Below, piece by piece: positions 46,736 to 58,094 of a stretch of 64,000 nt of DNA (positions within the stretch are counted from its first letter, which is position 1; each line of letters opens with the position of its first letter). The DNA is taken from positions 401,036-465,035 of the forward strand of contig KL197719.1 of assembly GCA_000697665.1 (NCBI GenBank). The letters run 5' to 3'. Origin of the DNA: Jaapia argillacea MUCL 33604 (taxonomy: Eukaryota > Basidiomycota > Agaricomycetes > Jaapiales > Jaapiaceae). Both the position numbers and the translations under genes were made by a program. A model generated the notes under the pieces. That model saw only the letters and a list, made by a program, of their open reading frames with translations. It was not told the DNA's origin and did not search any database.

Positions 46736-49700
46736 TTAGAAAACGTCCAATGAATGTGGACAATCCTTCGAAAGGTGGCCATGCGTTTCGCAATCCTCAC
46801 AGTACATCTCCGAGGGGTCTGTCACATTGATCTTCAGTGGCTGCAACTTCTTTGGCACTTCCTCCTTCAGTAGATCGCAACTGAAGATGTCGTGGCCAGG
46901 CCGTTCACAAATTTCGCAGACGTCGCCTTGAATCGACGGTGGTGGACCTTGATCTGATACAACGCGAAGCCGCGCTTCGCCTGGATCAATACTACTCTTC
47001 GATGACTTCTTCTGGCCACGGGAGAGCTTGTCCTTTAGGCGGTCAACCTCTCGCTCGAGTTCATCCTACCCATGCCAGAGTTAAATCAAGGGAAGAAGAA
47101 AGAAGAATGCAACCTACCTCACGATAGATCTAGATTCATTGTCAGCATGATGCAGAATGTCAAACAAAAGCGAACATACCTTCGATTCTACCAATGTCTC
47201 CAGCTCGCTAACTTCTTTGTTAAGCTACGAACAGCTTGGGTTAACTGGCTAGCGCGGTGCACGTACGTGGACTCACATCGTGTATCACACGAGCACTCTT
47301 CATTTCAGCATCAGCATGACGCTTCCGAAGTTGCTCAAGTTCCACCTTGAGGCCAGATTATGAGATCTCGCAAGCGGCGCCAGAGAGACAACAGACCTCC
47401 TGTTTGGCTCTCAACTCATTCAATGCCCTTTGAAGTGATGATGCATCCGATGACGAGAGGACGCTGTCACCCAGATTTAGCTCGCGCTCCTCACGCAACA
47501 AACTTTGTTCAAAATTGTCCTCCAATGACCGGATCTCCTAGATAATAATCAATGGGTATGCTCAGACTCCAGTGCGGGATGGGACTAACCTCGCGGAGTT
47601 TTTCGGTCTCAGATAACAAGAGTTTGTTCTCGGCGGTGAGTACTTTGTTCTGTTGAACAATGGCCAAATTGTCCTTTTGAAGCTCCTGAACAATATGTCT
47701 AGGTAGATGTGAGCCCAGCTCTCTGGCGACGAAGAGGAAGCTCGATCTCGCTTACTTCAAGCCAGTAATCTCTTGTCGGGATGCGGATGAATCATGCTTG
47801 GAAGACGAGGACGACGAAGGATCTCCTCTCCCATTACTGAGTGGGAGGTCCCGATTCAACTTCTTGCGCAATGTTTCAAGTTCCACCATGCGTTGCTCAG
47901 CAAGCTGTCGGAATTCCTGAGTGTTGGCTCGCTCGATCAGTAGTTGGGCCTGGAAAGTTTCATCCGTGGCAAGCTACGTAACGTCAGCATATCAATGGGG
48001 AGGCTTGCTTGAGGGACGGGCAGCGTACCTGTCGGTTATCTGGCAGGAAATCCGCGGGGAGACGCTCCTTGCGAGCATCGTCAAGTTCCTGCTTCAGTCG
48101 TGTGATCTCTTCGTGCAGGCGTGCGCGTTCATTCAAACCACGTTGAGCATGGTCGAGGCTCTTATCGGGTGAGTCGTCGTCGAGGCCTTCGTAATTCTTA
48201 CGGAGAACAGCGTTAAGTAACCAGAAACGGATGTAGACGCGGGACTCACTGCAAGGTCGCCTCTCAGCCCTTCAATTTCGGCTTGAGCATTCTCAAGAGC
48301 CACGGTACTTTCTCTCAACGCCTCTTCCAACTCCTGAACTCGACCCTTTAAAGTGTCCTCAGCTCTCACAGCTTTGTCGAGTTCGGTTCGTCCATCCTCT
48401 AACTCCTTCTTGATGCTTTCCTCCTTCTCCTTGTACCGTCTCAACTTCTCCCTGATGATATTTTCTTCCCTCTCCGATTTTGCATGATTCTCTTGCATGA
48501 CGTCTTCCAAATTCGAGACCTTCCTCTGCAAGTATTGAACTTGATCACGAAGTGCTTCATTGTCAATCAAGGTCGCGGACGAAGATGCCGTCGCGCTCGC
48601 GTCGTCCGAGCGAGAACTGGGATGAGAACGGAGCTGATTTTCGAGAACGGCAACCAGATCTTCCATTTCATAGCGCCTAGCGTCGGCAGAGCTCAGCCTT
48701 TCTTCATACAATGCGATGGTTTCCTAGTTAACGGTGAGGTCAAAGTAGGATGGAGATAGTGGTTAGGCACACCTGTCCAGCACGACGAAGTTCATCTACC
48801 TGAGCCCCAAGTTCCCTCCTTTCCTCTTCCAGTTCAAGTGTCACCTTCTGCACGCGGGTTTCGAGTAGAACGATCTCAGTGTTCTTGGCGTTGATGAGAG
48901 CGTCATTTTCGCATTCCGCCCCTTTCTGAGCTTCAATGGCTTCCTTCAGCTCCTTGATCAGGGTTTCGCCGTCGTCTACTTTTGATTGTAACCCCTTGAT
49001 ACGGCTATCGCTGTCGTTTTTTACTTTGTCAACGGTTATGGCAGACTGCTCCAACGCACGCTCCAAGGCCTCCACTTTGGACTCCCGCTCGTGAGCAGAA
49101 CGTTCAGTGACCTTGAGCTGGGATTCCAGATCGGATACTCGCTGACGAATTTCTTCTCTCTCCCCCTGCAGATCACTAACGGTCTTCAACAGTCTTTCCT
49201 CCGTGGCCTTGGAGGACTCTGCGGCCACCACAAGTCGGTTCTTCTCGTACTCCACTGCATCCAAACGTGCTTGCAAGAGATCCAATGAGGAGTGTTGTCC
49301 GGCCGCAGAAAGGGAACGACCAGAAGCGGAAGAGTCAGGACGCGGGGATGAGTTTGTCAGTGATAGTGAGGGTGTAGTTTTTCCTGATATGAGATGGGAT
49401 ATCTTTTCCTGTAAAGCTCGTCCACTCGATTCCAAACTTGAAAGAGACGACATCGAGCGGGACCTTCCAACGTCATCTGCCTGCTCGTCCTGGTGCCTAC
49501 TGCTGTACGGCTGTTCGTTCAGAGACACAGTACGGGAGAGGGATATGCGGGAGGGGGAGGAGGGAGGTGGCATTGCGATAGCACTTGGTATCCTAGCTCT
49601 GGGCGTGCTGAGTGAAGTCCGACTTTTAGATGGCGTAGTCGACGGTAAACCCACACCAACACTGGGGATTCGGCCATTTGGTTTGGGTGTCGTGAATGGA

Positions 49701-50995
49701 GACCCACTGGTTCTCGTAGGCGATGATAGGTTACGAGCAGAATAGGTAGGAGATGATAGGCCACTACTTCTGGTGGGGCTCATTGCTCCGGTAACCTTGC
49801 GAGTGGGACTTGAAGATTCGCGAGAGTTGAGCTGTCGAGCTGTCACGCCAATATATCGAGACGCGCGAGATCCTGGAGTGATCTTGCTTTCCGCAATAAC
49901 ACTTCGGGAGCTTCCCAAGTTATCTGAGGCAGGGGCAGGTGTCTTCGAATGAGTAGCAGAGTTAGATTTCGCTATCCCTGGTGTTCGCCTTCCTGCTGAC
50001 GCGGAGGGGGTTATCCTCCCAGAAGCTCGATTGACGCTCGTCGATGTAATAGCGGGGGTGCCATTGGTAGAAAGTGATGGGGTGACACGACCAGATAAGT
50101 ATGAGGGCGTAGCTCGTCCACTGCGAATCGAGGCCACCGAAGATGGGCGAGATATTGCTCCTATACCTATGGTGGGTCGTGAAAGTTTCGCCACCGCAAT
50201 GAATACTCCGCAATGGGGAGGACACGTAAAGTATTGCACCCTGCGTTTGGAATCCGAATCAGCTCACAGGACACTTCAAATTTCCATGGGAGGGCTCTAC
50301 GTCAACGAATCAAGTGAACAAGATGCCATCAGGCACAATTGCGAACGTATCCGGATCATAGGGAGTGGAATTCGTAGAAACTCAGCGGGAAAAGTTGTCG
50401 CTCACCCATTGACAGCACCATCATTTTTGCCCTTGCCAGCGAATCCACCACTCAACTCGACACCTGCCCAAGTCCCTGGCTTTCCAGCGATATCTCCGAT
50501 GTATCTCAATGTGCCTTCGTATCCTAGTGATTCGATGCGCACACTGTCTCCAATCTCGAAGCCTCGTCCTCCAGCTCTACTTACACTTCGACCAAATACA
50601 TCCGACTGGCGGCTAGGCGGACGCGCTGAAGGCGTTTTGGGTCGAATACCTGGGGCCCTCGAGGTGATCGAGCTGAGCGCGGACGATGTCGAAGCTGCAG
50701 AAGATGGTCTACCCGTGGCTGACTTTCGACCAGACTGAGAAGTAAACGCAGCAGATTGGGGTGATAGGGATACAGCTGACACGTCGCTGGGACGGGTATG
50801 GCGGTGTAGTGCAGGATCATGGGCTTTCATCGCGTCGGCGAAAGCTCGAGAGGCAAAGTCGACGTCCTCATTGTGTTGGGGAGGATGCTGAGTAGAACTG
50901 GAGAATGAGCGTAGCCGTCCTGGTGTAGGGATGCCCGTAGCTTTGCCAGGGGTTGGTATACCCGACTGGCGAGGTTTGCCTGGAGTCCCACTCAT
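46736..50995 (-). CDS. CAP-Gly microtubule plus-end protein (CLIP-170/Tip1-like)
   Basis: Start MSGTPGKPRQSGIPTPGKAT at 50995, a basic Ser/Pro-rich head with SGIPTPG/TGIPTPG repeats. The CAP-Gly domain is FEIGDSVRIESLGYEGTLRYIG, AGKPGTWAGVELSGG and FAGKGKNDGAVNG, continued across an intron by VQYFTCPPHCGVFI, with the GKNDG tubulin-tail-binding loop intact. A disordered Ser/Thr-rich region follows (many TPS, SPTR repeats). A long coiled coil starts near LLQARLDAVEYEKNRLVVAA and covers most of 46950-49250, through many small introns. The C-terminus has two zinc knuckles, CEICERPGHDIFSC and CEDCETHGHLSKDC, just before the stop at 46736. That layout matches CLIP-170/Bik1/Tip1 proteins, which track growing microtubule ends and link dynein or polarity factors. 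Confidence 0.92.
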
Positions 50996-51184
50996 GGCAC
51001 TTCACTTGGCTGCTCAGTCACTGAGTCCTCCGCCACTCGTGGGAATGTCTACCAACCTCCGCCACTCCACCGTGTCAGTGATATGATGGATCCTTCTGTA
51101 CATCATTGGGCTTTATATCCATCTCACATTCAGGCCATGACTTGTGAATTTTGCTTCTGTATTTGTGTAGTTGCCTTTTTGAAT

Positions 51185-51452
51185 TCATCATTATCAGTCC
51201 ATTCATCTTCGGCCTCCTAAGAGAGTGTGCTGATAGTGTGAAGTGGGTTACTCTTCATTCAACAGCACTTGTCGAGACTCAGCCTCCTAGCAAGGGCTGA
51301 GTAGTGAGGCTCTATCAAGTTCTCTCTCCTTCCAATGTGGGACATGCACACAGGTGTGCTGTTAAGCACATGAAGAGTGCTTGTGAGTCCTGAGTTGAAC
51401 CCTCAAGTTGTTCATACACTGCTCTGAGTCAGTCTTTAGACTGGGAGACTTA
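51185..51452. repeat. Dispersed repeat block marking the start of the repeat-rich region
   Basis: Two parts recur elsewhere. Bases about 51205-51290 resemble 57449-57530 in the same orientation: both contain GGCCTCCT, GAAGTGGG and CGAGACTCA at similar spacing. Bases about 51369-51452 match 61463-61550 in inverted orientation, sharing GAAGAGTGCTTGTGAGTCCT and CAGTCTTTAGACTGGGAGAC. These may be fragments of one transposon family; no complete boundary was found. Confidence 0.55.
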
Positions 51453-51526
51453 GGGCCTGTTCTGATCCCTGGCCTAGTGGTACACCTAGGTTCCTGCCTG
51501 GCTTTGGACCTGAAGCTGGAAAGTGC

Positions 51527-51675
51527 TACAGTCGTTTGCATATGAGACTGGAATCACATTCTCACAAACCCATATTTGTTTGAACCAAACATTGCTTTTT
51601 ATGGTGGTGTTTGTCAGCTCTTATGGACCATAGCCTGCAAAAACATGATTCCAGTTTCATATGCAAACGACTGTA
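51527..51675. repeat. Short hairpin (MITE-like) element with 30-bp inverted repeats
   Basis: Bases 51527-51556 and 51646-51675 are reverse complements over 30 bp with one mismatch; the core reads ACAGTCGTTTGCATATGA. The 89-bp loop has no ORF. No target-site duplication was certain. Confidence 0.65.
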
Positions 51676-51829
51676 AGCCAGGTGGCAACGAGTAGTCACT
51701 GAGTAGTCACACATGTCACATGTAGTCATAATCATGCAATTGGATGGATGAGGATCATGTATTGTGTTCCACTGCACACAATGGGCTCAAATAAATCCCA
51801 TAAAAACAAGAAAATTCTAGCTACTTGTA

Positions 51830-53125
51830 ATGCTGAGTCTCAGCAAAAAAAATGAAGCTCTCTTGCGGTTCTGGCTGTATTGGCCACTGTTGCTGTTATT
51901 TCTCACTTCAATACCTTCTGCCGACGAGTTTCGACTCACACATCAATTCTCTCTAGGCAACTCTGGCTTGATGAACTCCTCTCTGGCCATCCAGAATGAT
52001 TCCAAAGGCAGATGGGAATGACACAATTTGTCTTCAGCAAACTTTCCTATGAATTACAGCACAACTGTGGACTTTGGCATAGTCGATACATTGGGGCAGA
52101 GGGGGTGCTTGCAATTTTCCTATCCTTTGCAAGGACAGGAAGCTTTTCTTGAGATCTTCAGGAGAGATTCCAATAGGGGGGTGAAACTATCTCAAAGTGA
52201 GTCAGTCCATCTATTTTGTCTGCTTTATTAATGTATTGACACTATCTGGAAAGGGCCATTCATTGCATCACCAATATATTGGTCTCTGAAGCCCTTCTAC
52301 CCCAAATATCTCTCCCTCCCTGACAACTCTATTTCTCCTGAAATCAGCTCAAACCCAAAATTCTTTCCCTTTTTCAAGGATGCCCTTGGTATAATTGATG
52401 GGTTGTACATGGACATTTTCATTACAGATGAGGATCTCATGCAGTATTGAAATCAGAAGGGTGGGATTACACAGAACATTCTAGCAGTTTGTAGCTTTTT
52501 TATACTATTTCTCTATGTTCTTGCAGGATGGGAGGGAAGTGCAGCAGATAGTCTGATTTTTTGCTATGCTCAGTCTCAAGACTTCATTGTTCCACCAGTG
52601 AAATACTACCTTGCAGATGCAGGTTTTCCTCTGTGTGATGCACTGATGGTGCTCTACCAAGGGGTCTGCTATCATCTCAAAGAATGGTCTTGGTCAATGT
52701 AAACGTGAGTATGGTCCTTTAATTATGTCTTCTTAGGAGTACTCATAAAAACATCTAGGCCACAAAACCGAGAAGAACTTTACAATCTTTGTCATGCATC
52801 TGCTCGAAATGTCATTGAGCATATCTTTGGAGTTGTCAAGAGGTGGTTTGGTTTGATGGTTGCCACACTGGAGTACAGCCCCGCAACTCAGGCAAAATTT
52901 ATTGCTGCAATTTGCACACTCCACAACTTCATTTGCATTCATGATCCTCAGCATACAGTTGATAGTGATAAAGAAGATCGACCACCATTAACTGAAAGGA
53001 GTGAGGTGATTGAAGAGGATTTGGCTTGGATGGATGTTGATATTGATGTGACAGTAGACAAGAAGGAGAGGGCAACAATTCAGAGGGATGGGATTGCACA
53101 GGCAATGTGGGAAAGCTATCAGTGA
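51830..53125 (+). pseudogene. Decayed PIF/Harbinger-type (DDE_Tnp_4) transposase
   Basis: Fragments of a Harbinger-family DDE transposase can be followed across frames. They are PFYPKYISLPDNSISPEI, KFFPFFKDALGIIDGLYMDIF (first acidic-residue region), NQKGGITQNILAVCSF, LYVLAGWEGSAADSLI, KYYLADAGFPLCDALMVLY (second Asp region) and GVCYHLKEW. After a probable intron come RPQNREELYNLCHASARNVIEHIFGVVKRWFGLM and FIAAICTLHNFICIHDP, with an acidic tail to the stop at 53125. An in-frame TGA sits between LMQY and NQKGG, where related proteins have Arg. That is consistent with a CGA to TGA change. The usual Thr-His after the IDG motif is altered. The section 51830-52235 is poorly conserved. No longer expected to be active. 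Confidence 0.8.
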
Positions 53126-53240
53126 GAACTGCAGGAATGGGGATTGGCATAGTATTAGGTGATAATTAAATTGATTGCTGGATTAGCAAAAGGAGTGAAA
53201 GGAGCAGCTGGAAAATGAATGTGATTGAGAAAGAGACAAA

Positions 53241-53620
53241 CTATTGAAGAGGGAGTTTTAGGGCTTCATGAATCAAATTGGTATGTGCATCTACATCTGG
53301 CTCATCAATGAACATATCAGCAATACCTGTGTCCCTGACAAAGAGGAGCTTTGCCCTTGCAGCATCCATTCCAACAATTCTACCATCCGAATGTAAAAGC
53401 TGAGCAGCCTTGTTGCATCAGATTGGCAATGGTGCAAGAAGCTGAGGGGGGTTCATCATGGCAGCTGTCATCTGATTCACAGTGACTGCAATTTCAGACA
53501 TAGCATTTGCGCTGGTGAGGTTATGACCACCAGGAGTACAGGGCTTCTTCCCAGTAGAGACAGATGGGTCAGAGGCAGTTGGATCAGAATTGCTTGGCTT
53601 TCAGATGATCCCCGATTTTT
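53241..53620 (-). pseudogene. Possible remnant of Harbinger partner (Myb/SANT-like) gene
   Basis: On the minus strand, facing the transposase tail, a broken frame reads DPTASDPSVSTGKKPCTPGG, NAMSEIAVTVNQMTAAM and then a stop. It continues AQLLHSDGRIVGMDAARAKLLFVRDTGIADMFIDEPDVD and ends HEALKLPLQ at 53241. Fungal PIF/Harbinger elements carry a second gene encoding a Myb/SANT-type DNA-binding helper whose C-terminal third has this kind of acidic helical stretch. The match is by character and position, not by strong motif. The 53126-53240 gap holds nothing recognisable. Confidence 0.35.
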
Positions 53621-53704
53621 GAGTGGTGTCTACCAAAATAATCAGCCATAGCACTGTAATCCATTACAAAGGAAGTCCTTACCTGGAGGGGTCCTGGTAA
53701 AGAA

Positions 53705-56388
53705 TTGTACAAAAGTATTGGTTTTCTCTGTAGACCTTAGTCTATACAGATGATGTAAGATATCTAAATGGAAAGGTGATCATCAGAGGGTGAAACAAAT
53801 TGGAAAAAATCAGACAAATGCCAAATAAAATTTCATTAGGGTAGGGGGGCACTTTGGGGTTGTTTGGCTGATGATGTAATGTGCCCAAATAGAAAAGTGA
53901 TTATCAAAGGGCCAAATAATTTGGAAAAATTTGGAAAAATGCCAAATAAAATTTCATTAGGGTAGGAGGGCACTTTGGGGTTGTTTAGCTGATGATGTAA
54001 TGTGCCCTAATAGGAAAGTGGTCATTAGAGGGTCAAATAAATCTGGAAAATTCAGAATAAATCAGAATAAAATTATACTCAGGTGAATAGGTGGTTTCAT
54101 TGTGTTTGCTCAATGATGAAAGATCCCTAAATAGGAAATTCAGTCAATATAGGCCAAATAAACCCAGAAAAATCAGAATAAATAGGAATAAAATCATTCT
54201 AATATAGAGTGATGATTGCTATGGTGGTTGCTTATGGAAGCACCCATTTTTTGTAACTTATGACTTTGTATATGCAAATAGCTCAGACATCTCAGGGGAT
54301 GCTAATAAAATAGTCTTACTTATTTTGGTTGTTATGGTGACATTGTCACTTACTATATATGATAGATATGTATTTCTCAAGATGGTCTGTGATTCTAGAA
54401 TTTGCTTGTTGCCCTGATAGAGTATAGACATGAAAATTACCAAATTTGGAAGTTTATGTAATGTAGGTGTCAATGGATAGCCTGAAGGCAGGGGAACCCA
54501 AAAATACCATGGCCTTATCTGTAGCATTACTACTTGATCTGCTATAAGCCAAACAAAATACAAAAGTGTCCCATTTTGAAATCATTTTGCATTTTGCTGG
54601 AGGTATGGTGTGTCAAATGAGGTAAAGGTACCCATGCTAGGATCTTTCAGATGGGGGCTACAATCCCAGATACTTACATCAGCATTCTCATGACTTTCAT
54701 TTTTCACTGAAACACTTCCTAAAAGGCAGAAATCACCAGTTTGGTTGATGGTCGGATGTCTCAGTGAAGTGGGATAACTCATTTTAGAACCTGGAAGGTG
54801 GGGGCTACAATCTCAGATACTTACATCAACCATTTTGACAACTTCACTTTTCCTGGAACCAACAAGCTGACTCACTGATTTATATTTTGCCAGGCACTTG
54901 AAGAAGGTGAGTCAGTCATGACAGTGTCCTCAGACATCTTTCACATGAGTCCATGACTTGAGATAGTTGGTTTGAGGTGGGTGTCCACCCATAGCAACCA
55001 TCACTTTATATCAGAATGATTCTATTCCTGTTCATTCTGATTTTTCTGGGTTATTTGGCCTATATTGACTGAATTTCCTGTTTAGGGATCTTACATCATT
55101 GAGCAAACACAATGAAACCACCTATTCACCTGAAAATAATTTTATTCTGATTTATTCTGAATTTTCCAGATTTATTTGACCCTCTAATGACCACTTTCCT
55201 ATTAGGGCGCATGACATCATCAGCCAAACAACCCCAGAGTGCCCCCCTACCCTAATGAAATTTTATTTGGCATTTGTCTGATTTTTTCCAATTTGTTTTG
55301 CCCTCTGATAATCACCTTCCTATTTAGGTATCTTACATCATCTGTCCAATAGCCTAAAGAGCACCCTACCCTAATAGAATTTATTTGGATTTTTTCCGAT
55401 TTTATTTGACCCTCTATTTGTTAAGAATCACACTGCACTACGCCTATTTTCATTTTTCTTGTTATCTCAACACTCCTCGTGGATATCTGATCCTTCCATA
55501 TATGGGATTGTCAAGCACTACAATCATATTCCTCCAGTTCACAAGGGACGGGTTCATATCCCTTCAACATCCCTTCGACGCATCCTCATTCCTGCACATC
55601 CAACCTCTAGTGCATTATCCTTCATCTTCGTCACTCTGACTCCTCATTGCCTCATCACTCCACCTTCCAATACGACCCAGGCCATGTACTATGGACCCCT
55701 ATGTCTCTGACTCACAGATCAGACCATTGACTGTGGACTACAGACTACAGACCCCTAACTACGGACTCCTATCCTTCTGACTCACTTCGACTCATGCTTA
55801 CTACTGTCTTACTACTGTCTTACTCATTGCTGCTACGGACTACAGACTGTGCTTCATCCTAGTATATATACTTCCTTGTATTTGCTAGTATTCCCCATCT
55901 TGTTCACTTTGTCAATATAGATCGTTATCTTTATTTGCATTGTCCAAACTTGATCTCTGTCTAATCATCTGTCTGGAAACCTCTGATAGTCTCTCATGCT
56001 CTTGTCATTCTACTTCTGGGGCTGTAGCCTAGGTATCATCAGAGAAGTATCCAAGTCTTACATCATATACTTTGTTGAAGTAACAATCTTAACACCATTG
56101 ACTGGTTGCCTATTTAGGTCTATGACATCATCTGCCAAACCCCAAAGTGCCCCCCTACCTTAACAGAATTTTATTTCGATTTATTTCGATTTATTCCTAT
56201 TTATTTGAGCCCCCACCCTATCCTAGCAACATCTTGTAATACAAAACATATACAATCTGTTTACAATCCATTCATACAGCACACTACATGCACAGCAATT
56301 ACAAAGTTTGCATTCCATTCACAACTTTGTAAAATTCTCCTATATTTATAGACTAAGGTCTACAGAGAAAACCGGTACTGTTGTACAA
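53705..56388. mobile_element. Foldback element with inverted arms made of 121-bp tandem units
   Basis: The left end 53705-53746 and right end 56347-56388 are inverted copies of 42 bp (sharing TCTCTGTAGACCTTAGTCTATA). Inside, the left arm carries ATGATGT-type landmarks at 53750, 53871, 53992 and 54113, a spacing of 121 bp each time. The right arm carries the complementary ACATCAT at 55093, 55214 and 55335, again 121 bp apart. A further landmark at 56125 lies beyond a nested LTR. Each unit contains blocks such as CAAATAAAATTTCATTAGGG and GGGGCACTTTGGGGTTGTTT. The central 54230-54990 loop has no coding potential but contains two copies of GGGGGCTACAATC.CAGATACTTACATCA. The structure fits a non-autonomous foldback transposon; no transposase is inside. 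Confidence 0.8.
55419..56094 (+). mobile_element. Solo LTR (676 bp) nested in the right arm of the foldback element
   Basis: It begins TGTTAAG and ends CTTAACA, a perfect 7-bp terminal inverted pair, and is flanked by CTATT (55414-55418) and CCATT (56095-56099), a 5-bp target-site duplication with one change. A TATA-like TAGTATATATAC lies near 55860. Removing the LTR and one flank restores the interrupted foldback arm (GACCCTCTATTGACTGG). No internal retroelement sequence or partner LTR is present, so it looks like a product of LTR-LTR recombination. Confidence 0.8.
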
Positions 56389-56884
56389 AAGATAGTAGAG
56401 ACCTGTGGACATCGAGAGGTGATATGAATTGCAATGTCACAATCTTGTTGATGCCAAATCCTTGCCATCTCCTCAGTCCAAAACCTCATTAGTCCATCAA
56501 ACTCGGCCATCATAATACATGAGTGATCCATCAGAACGTTCATACAAGAGACATGCTTGGTGCTATCATTGCTATCCAGCACCAAGTTCCAACTACAATC
56601 CTCATTGTATTGCATCCTGAGGAGAGAGTTGACGAGGCCTTGTTGCCATGACTTGAAGATTGAAATGGAGGGTCCCTTCATCAGTCCATGCAGTCCAGAT
56701 TACTGATTAACTGAGTGAGCAAAAGGAGTTGGTCCACAGGGATTTGAGAGGCAAGCAGGTGATTGTCGGTGGAGGAGAGAGCGATCGATGACATTGTCAG
56801 TGATGTGAATGGTGAGGGTATGGTGTGAGTAGGTATTGGTGATGCTATGGGTGCTTCTGGGACTTCATTCAGATAAGTGAGCAT
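56346..56884 (-). pseudogene. Repeat-associated ORF, family copy a (unknown function)
   Basis: Two open pieces, 56884-56681 and 56681-56346, read into each other across a stop at about 56681. Recognisable parts are SISIFKSWQQGLVNSLLRMQ, CSWNLVLDSNDSTKHVSCMN and FDGLMRFWTEEMARIW. A counterpart occurs near 61900-62080 (minus), where SINLFMSWRSSMIDTLGKIL and TWTRGLTTDDSMSD align with the same spacing. The family is unknown to me; a structural (gag-like) transposon protein is possible. Its 3' end lies in the 42-bp inverted repeat bounding the foldback element. Confidence 0.3.
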
Positions 56885-57503
56885 TGAATCTGGCTCTTCT
56901 GCGACAGTGGGTAACAGGACTACATGTTGGAATTTGCAAGGATAGGGTGCAGGTGGTTGGTGTACTGCTTGGGGTGGGTCTGGGTGAAAACAGAAGTGTA
57001 CCTTACCTCAATGCACTATCCAGATTGGAATAGGACCTCAGACTTGACTTACTTTGAGAACTGTATCCAAACCAACCCAGTGCTCCCATCTGAGCCCATT
57101 CAACCATCCAATCATATCCAGACGACTCTCCATTGATGTCAACATCAATGCAAAGCAATCTTCACCCAGTGGAGGGTGTATAGTTTGATTGAGGGAAGGC
57201 TGAGTGAAGAGTGGCATGGCCAGCCAAGTGCTAAAGCCTGGCTTGTGATGAAAGGTATGGTTGAGAGGAGAAGGGAGCAAGAACAAAAACTGAGGTGGTG
57301 GACTCTGCGACAGGTGTTTACTAGGGATTACTCTCCAGGATCACTCTGTACTGAGTGTGGGAATACCTGAGGTGGAGTTTGAATCTCTGAATGTATTCAT
57401 GTAGTTACTCCTTCCAAATACAATCATCATTACTGCCTATTCACAATTGGCCTCCTCTGAGAGAGCACCAACTGCATGAAGTGGGCTTCCTTATATTTAC
57501 TAG

Positions 57504-58070
57504 CTAGCCTCGAGACTCAACCCTAAGTAATTCCTGCCAAACCACTCCCATCCTGTCAGTCAAACTGATGACCCCTGACCACAAGTCCATTGCCATGGAT
57601 CCAGCACCCACATTATAGCTCCACTCATCACCATCCAGGATATATGCACAATGATAAGCCTCTTGTTGATGGGTGACTTCCAAACAAATCTCATTCAGAG
57701 TGGACATCAGGTCACTGGCCTGAGCTACATGCCTGCCAAACTGCCACTCTGTCATCTCAGCCAATGGCTAGAGGCGATTGTAGACCTATTCTGTATGTTC
57801 TGAAGGATTGAAGATGTCCGTTGGGAGGTAGCAATCAGCTTCGCCTTCAAGAGGATGAGGGAAGAGGTCAGATGGATGGAGGTTGTGGAAGTTGGGGGCA
57901 GGCATAGGAGGTGGTGATGGGGAGGATGGAGGAGTGAGCACAAAGACTGGGTGGGGTGCAACATAACTAGGGCTGATAATCTTGTCAAATTCTATTGCCT
58001 CACTATCCTCATCCTCATCCCCTTCTTTGTCCTCTGTTCCTTCAGATCCCTCCCCCTCAGGCACATCCAA
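57504..58070 (-). pseudogene. Repeat-associated acidic/proline-rich ORF, family copy b (unknown function)
   Basis: Minus-strand pieces 58070-57786 (acidic then Pro/Ser-rich: EGTEDKEGDEDEDSEAIEF, TPPSSPSPPPMPAPNF) and 57764-57504 (TEWQFGRHVAQASDLMSTLN, YHCAYILDGDEWSYNVG, MDLWSGVISLTDRMGVVW). They are separated by stops. The second piece shares spacing of W, LD and D residues with copy a. It sits immediately downstream of the truncated reverse transcriptase, suggesting a chimera or nested insertion. The 56885-57503 interval holds a copy of the 51.2-kb dispersed repeat (57449-57530) and otherwise nothing recognised. Confidence 0.3.
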
Positions 58071-58094
58071 TGCCTCTTCCTCAATCTCGTATAC

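Noticed and set aside
49203-50738. Plus-strand ORFs of 180 and 235 codons within the CLIP-170-like gene
   Set aside because: Antisense shadows of the coiled-coil, Ser-rich and CAP-Gly exons.
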